Source: Jackrogersella multiformis
Lineage: Eukaryota; Ascomycota; Sordariomycetes; Xylariales; Hypoxylaceae
Length of the DNA: 64,000 nucleotides
Direction of reading: 5' to 3'
Assembly: GCA_902806575.1 (NCBI GenBank)
Contig: CADCXD010000010.1
Location: 2,046,001-2,110,000 of the forward strand
The notes beneath the pieces are model-generated. The model saw only the letters and a program-made list of their open reading frames with translations, was not told where the DNA came from and made no database searches. Both the position numbers and the translations under genes were made by a program. Positions 58,884 to 64,000 of this stretch are shown here, in pieces. Position 1 is the stretch's first letter. Each line of letters begins with the position of its first letter.

Positions 58884-59583
58884 ATGTCTCTCTGTCAGTT
58901 GCGCCTCGGGGAGGAGCGGTATGTCGCATTAGCCATCGTAGGATCTTCTCGCGAGGCATTTATTATCAAATGCCTGCTATGCTCTCCGACTAACATTTCC
59001 ATGCTATGACAGGAAACAATGGCGAAAGGATCACCCATTCGGCTTCTGGGCAAGGCCGATTAAGAATGCTCAAGGTGTATTGGACCTGAAAGTCTGGGAA
59101 TGCGGTGTTCCTGGCAAGGAGAAGACGATCTGGGAAGGAGGCCTTTTCAAGCTAACAATGACGTTTCCCGACGGTAAGTTGAAGCTAAGGCATAAGGCGC
59201 TATTAAAATGAGTAATGCTGACTACTGTTTTACAGAGTATCCTACGAAACCTCCTAAGTGTACGTCTACCCATACCTACAACATGGCATATCGAAAGTTC
59301 ATCGCGCAGGTACTAACCCTCACTCCCAGGCAAATTTACGCCGCCACTATTCCATCCCAACGTCTACCCTTCTGGCACCGTCTGCCTCTCGATCTTGAAC
59401 GAAGACGAGGGCTGGAAGCCGGCCATCACGGTCAAGCAGATCGCGCTTGGTATCCAGGACCTCCTGGATAACCCCAATCCGGAATCACCGGCACAAGCAG
59501 AGGCGTATAACCTCTTCAAGCGAGACAAGATTGAGTATGAGAGGCGCGTTAAGCGCACAGTCAAGGAGAACCCGATCTCCTAA
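58884..59583 (+). CDS. UBC9: SUMO-conjugating enzyme UBC9
   Basis: Exons 58884-58918, 59013-59173, 59236-59259 and 59330-59583 give 157 aa, the usual size of UBC9. The third exon is only 24 nt (EYPTKPPK). The protein starts MSLCQLRLGEERKQWRKDHP and contains KPPKCKFTPPLFHPNVYPSG followed by the active-site loop TVCLSIL (Cys92), then GWKPAITVKQIALGIQDLLD and SPAQAEAYNLF. These match UBC9 rather than ubiquitin E2s, including the basic N-terminal SUMO-binding helix. It takes SUMO from the E1 and passes it to nuclear targets. Confidence 0.96.
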
Positions 59584-60965
59584 GGCATGCTTCAGTTATT
59601 AGCTGGATGGTCTCTTAAGGCTAAGACTATTATACTCGGTGTGCTTTCGGGATTTGGAGTTTAGGCTACGGATACCACATATGGATGGCTGCTTTCTGCA
59701 TTTAAGCCCTCGGAGTTTGACATAGGCGGCCACGCGAGGATGTCAGACAGGTTTTAGCATCGTAGCCATGGGAATTCACGAGTTTTCTATCCGATGGGAG
59801 CAATCTAACCTGTGCCTTAGAAAACGGCGGGTCATCGGGTCGACGTAGGTAGATTTCGCATGGATTTACAAAATTATTATTACTACGGTATTTACCTACT
59901 TTCTATCGAGGTTTACTTACTTCCTGCTCGTCGCCTGCGTGGTTTCACATCCGCAACAGTGTTGATTTATTATATACCTAGGCCCAGGTAGGTAGCAATT
60001 ACATGCGTCTAGAATTTTCTAAATAGGTAGAATAGGACTCTGATGGACGCCCACCTACCTACCCATAGGTACCTAGGTAGCCAGTGGAACGAACTTTACC
60101 CTAGCAGATTGTATGTATCACATAGGACGGTTAAGCCCTGTTCTAGGAACACTAGATAGCATATAGTTATCTAGGTATGACGTAAAGATTACGAAGATTC
60201 TTACATTCTGAGTATCTCTGCTGCATGTGTTAAAAATGAAGTTTAGCAACATTGGAAACTTCCTCTTACCTTGCCAGTGACCAAGCAAAACCAGGTAACA
60301 TTTGATACTTGCTCATACTAAGACTAATTAAGAGTCATAAATTGCTACTATATACCCAGCTATTATACAAAATATATCTATGTACCTAGGGAGGTAGCTA
60401 CATAGGTAGGTTGTATGATATGAACCTTTTCACCGTCTTGTTTGACCATCACATGCACCAATAGAGAGCGGGCAATTAGTTGGTCAGTGACTTCAGTCCT
60501 TTCCATGGCCGAGATCGGCTATCTTCCGACTCGACGGCCTTGGCTAAGGTAGAGGTACCTAGCAAAAGATAGATAGCAAAATATTGCAGGTGCCGTCTAG
60601 CTAAGTAGCCCCTACCTAATATTTGCAGTTTGGTATCAGAAGGTGAATGATAAAACGTCCTAATCGATAATCATAATTTCTCAATCTGTGACTCAAGTTC
60701 CCTTAGCCGGCCGGTAGGTATTGCCTTGACCTTCTAGACTTTCGGAGTCACACTTCCATTCCATACTTCACTCCGTCCGTCCCTTCTTCCCACGCTTTTC
60801 TAGATTTGGGTCGCGTGTGGCATATCCAATCTTTCTTTCCTGAAATACTTACCTACCTACCTAGGCAATCACATCTTTTTCATCACACTTGACGAAACCC
60901 TTTACCGATCCATATACCACCACTTTGACGCCTACTTGCATACACCACGCTCCAAGGCAAGCAAG
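59584..60965. other. Intergenic region and asparagine synthetase promoter
   Basis: 1.4 kb with dense TACCTAGGTA-type motifs at about 59978-59995, 60047-60080, 60380-60410 and 60848-60866. No gene was seen. Confidence 0.5.
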
Positions 60966-63357
60966 ATGTGTGGAATATTTGCGTGTCACTGGTAAGTCTA
61001 CCATTCCCCTGCCCCCCCTGCATGCAAGATGGAATAAAATAAAAAGGCAATGGAGGGGCAATTCGCAACTGTCAAACCCCACCAAGAATTATTATCGATT
61101 GGATTTACTTGTGCTTCCATTGGAAGAACGCACCGGATACTAACAAGATCTTTGCGCCTAGTCATCCTGACGTTCAGAAATTCAAGCCGACAGCCTTGAA
61201 ATTGGCTAAGCAGTATGTACCAGCCGTATTCGAGCTCTAGGACATCAATTGACTTGTTCTGCGTAGGATTCGTCACAGAGGCCCGGATTGGAGTGAGTCA
61301 CCACTATGTCTCGAACCGACAGTAATACCCAACGTATACTGACGATTTTTGTGCATTATAGGTGGCAGTGTTATCTGCAAAAACACGAGTAGGACCATCC
61401 ATTAGAATAGACTAACTGTTATTTGTCTCTAACCAATGCACCTCTAGTCCTTTGCCATGAGCGACTAAGCATCGTCGGTGTTGGTATGTGGCTATCCACT
61501 ATCTTGTTGAGCACACCAAAGCCTTCATAGGTACTTACAAGATCGCAGAGTCCGGCGCACAGCCATTGACCAATGCGGACGAGTCCATCATCCTCGCTGT
61601 CAACGGCGAGATCTACAACCATCGACTGATCCGAAAGAACCTGAAGACACCGTACCACTTCAAGACGGCCTCTGACTGCGAAGTCATTATTCCCTTGGTG
61701 AGGACATTCTTAGGAATTGTGTCGCATAAGGTACCTCGTCTAACATACCTATAGTATATGGAATATGGACTCGATGCTGCTAAGTACCTGGATGGTATGT
61801 TCTCGTTCGTGCTATACGACAAGAACCTTGACCGAACGATCGCGGCTCGCGACCCTATCGGCATCACCACGCTATACCAGGGCTGGTCCTCCGAACAGCC
61901 TGGAACGGCCTACTTTGCTTCAGAACTGAAATGTCTACATTCAGTTTGCGACAAGATCCGCTCCTTCCCCCCAGGGCACGTCTATGACACCAAGTCCGAC
62001 GAGACCATCCGGTATTTCCAGCCCACCTGGTGGGACGAGTCAAAGATTCCGGAGACTCCTTTGGACTTGAAGATTGTTCGAGAAACGCTGGAGCGATCTG
62101 TAAGGAAGCGGCTTATGGCTGAGGTCCCCTACGGTGTACTATTGTCAGGTGGTCTCGATTCGAGTCTGGTTGCGGCCATTGCCCAACGAGAGACTCTGCG
62201 GTTGAAGGCGGCCGCGTTAGCTATTGCTAACGGAACTGCCACCGACTCAACTGAAGACCCTGACAAGGGAGAGGGTCTCGTCGGTATCGATGACGAGAAC
62301 GAGCTCTCTACCGTAACATACCTGCCGCAACTCAACTCTTTCTCCATCGGTCTTCCTGGTTCTCCTGACAACGAGGCTGCTGTTAAGGTAGCTAAGTTCC
62401 TCGGCACGAAACATCACGTTATGACCTTCACTATCGAGGATGGTCTCAACGCACTATCCGACGTCATCTACCATCTTGAGACGTATGATGTGACGACGAT
62501 TCGCGCCTCAACGCCCATGTACCTTCTATCGCGAAAGATTAAGGCTATGGGAGTCAAGATGGTCCTCAGTGGTGAAGGAAGTGATGAGATTTTCGGAGGA
62601 TATCTGTACTTCCACGCTGCCCCGGACAAGAAGTCCTTCCACGAGGAGACGGTACGCCGGGTTAAGAACCTGCATCTTTCTGACTGCCTGCGAGCCAACA
62701 AGTCTACTTCGGCATGGGGTCTTGAGGCTCGAGTACCCTTCCTCGATAAGCAGGTATATATATATCACAACATCTGTTTAGTATTTTCTAACTTAATCTT
62801 ACTAATATGACCTCTAGTTCCTCGAAGCCTGCATGAACATCGACCCACAGGAGAAGATGATCACTAAGGATCGAATCGAGAAGTGGATATTGCGAAAGGC
62901 GTTTGATACCTCGGACGACCCGACTGCAGAGCCGTACCTACCGGACGAGATCCTTTGGAGGCAGAAGGAGCAGTTCTCCGATGGCGTCGGTTACGGCTGG
63001 ATTGATGCTCTGAAGGACAATGCCGATATCCACGTCACCGATGAGATGATGAAGAACCCCAAACCCGAATGGGGCAGTGATATTCCCGATACTAAGGAGG
63101 CGTAAGTTTAGCCAATCTGTTTGTGCCGTTAAGCTATACTAACATGCAGAAAAGCTACTGGTATCGCCTGATGTTTGACGAGCACTTCCCCCCTCACTGC
63201 GCTGAGACGGTGATGCGGTGGACACCGACTTGGTCGAAGCAGACCGATCCTAGCGGACGGTAAGTCACTATTATGAATTGTCAATCGAGATGTCAATATA
63301 TACTAATATTAAAGATACAGAGCTATCTCGACGCACGTCGCCAAGTACAAAGCATAA
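60966..63357 (+). CDS. Asparagine synthetase (glutamine-hydrolysing)
   Basis: Ten exons: 60966-60991, 61162-61212, 61267-61292, 61362-61388, 61448-61483, 61549-61697, 61755-62753, 62818-63101, 63155-63259, 63321-63357; phases agree, giving 579 aa. Acceptors of exons 6, 9 and 10 were chosen to keep conserved sequence (VESGAQPL, KEAYWYR, GRAISTH). The glutaminase domain begins MCGIFACH with nucleophile Cys2 after Met removal, then HRGPDWSG, HERLSIVG and ILAVNGEIYNHR. The synthetase domain has VPYGVLLSGGLDSSLVAAI (PP-loop), LSGEGSDEIFGGY and LEARVPFLDKQFL. It makes asparagine from aspartate, glutamine and ATP in the cytosol. Length and order fit the fungal ASN1/ASN2 type. Confidence 0.96.
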
Positions 63358-64000
63358 TTCAGGATCTTGGGGTGTTAGGCAAATTCAGGAAAACCAAATA
63401 CCTAGAAGTAAAGGGGTTCAAATCTCAACAGACTGGGGTAGTCGGTCAATTGCACTGAATATGGCATCGCGTGATTTGACGATGCGATGCGGGATTGTAC
63501 CATTATGGGAAATCCTTAGCAAGTATGGCGAGAGTTGATTGGTGTCTTCCGGCTCAGGGGAACGAAAGTTAGATAGACTTGGCAGGCATGTTCCCGCCTG
63601 CTTCTAGATAGGGAGTTGCGATAATACCAATAAAGACTTCCAAGGTTCAATGTTCCAGGCATTTTGCTTTGCATTTTCTTCTATGATAACTGCCTCCTAG
63701 AGCTGGCTACCTAGAAGAGGTAAGGTTCCACGCTTGAGTCGATGAAATTGAATAGGTACACCATGGATCGCTGCATATTAATGCATAGAGTAATCTTTGT
63801 ATACCTGAATCTAATATCTTAGGTAGGTCTGCGGTCTGTCTTGAATAGTTACTAGTAATTATCGTCCCACGTGGACAAGGGTTAGGTACATAGGTAGGTA
63901 GGTACTTAGGTAATGCGATTGAAGATGAAGTCGTACAAGGGACCTGCCAGGTGCTACACGCTGTCGTTTCCTAGTTGTCGGCTCCAGGGCTGCTAGTGCC
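63358..64000. other. 3' flank of asparagine synthetase
   Basis: No gene was recognised. TAGGTACATAGGTAGGTAGG motifs lie near 63880-63912. Confidence 0.5.

Overview
The window reads as nuclear DNA of a filamentous ascomycete (Pezizomycotina, probably Sordariomycetes). Genes carry short GT-AG introns of about 47 to 115 nt. Repeats are extremely AT-rich in the pattern left by RIP (C-to-T/G-to-A repeat mutation). The gene set includes HET, fungal-rhodopsin and highly reducing polyketide synthase families that are typical of these fungi. No rRNA, bacterial genes or CRISPR were seen. Exon coordinates below were worked out by hand from reading frame, splice sites and family conservation.

Layout. 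1-3.8 kb: a C2H2 zinc-finger gene (5' end outside the window) and a kinase-like gene that share a repeated 3' flank. 3.84-9.52 kb: a complete RIP-degraded LTR retrotransposon (target-site duplication TCTTG). 9.83-9.92 kb: an intron-containing tRNA-Ala(CGC). 9.9-13.9 kb: no convincing protein gene, but an unmutated LTR fragment (12.2 kb) and a promoter-like pyrimidine-rich stretch (12.9 kb). 13.92-17.45 kb: a second, internally deleted, inverted copy of the retrotransposon (duplication ACTGG). 17.6-22.1 kb: a small tail-anchored coiled-coil protein, RAD52 and a GST. 22.8-26.2 kb: a HET-domain protein and an APH-fold phosphotransferase.

26.66-42.02 kb is a compact polyketide locus: a 9-exon HR-PKS (KS-AT-DH-MT-ER-KR-ACP, 2741 aa), a divergently transcribed FSH1/LovG-type serine hydrolase, a seven-helix fungal rhodopsin-domain protein and a 14-helix MFS transporter. 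The likely logic is that the PKS builds a methylated, reduced chain, the hydrolase releases it in trans and the MFS protein exports it. The product cannot be named from sequence. TSC13 (43.1-44.1 kb, fatty acid elongation) and a secreted esterase (44.9-46.3 kb) follow.

46.3-52.8 kb is gene-poor and holds one small Ser/Thr-rich ORF and a 0.76-kb TIR element with TA target duplication. 52.8-63.4 kb is housekeeping: an ABC1/ADCK mitochondrial protein, an uncharacterised acidic protein, PEX19, UBC9 and asparagine synthetase. Intergenic DNA throughout is peppered with the palindrome TACCTAGGTA and its CCTA/TAGG extensions.
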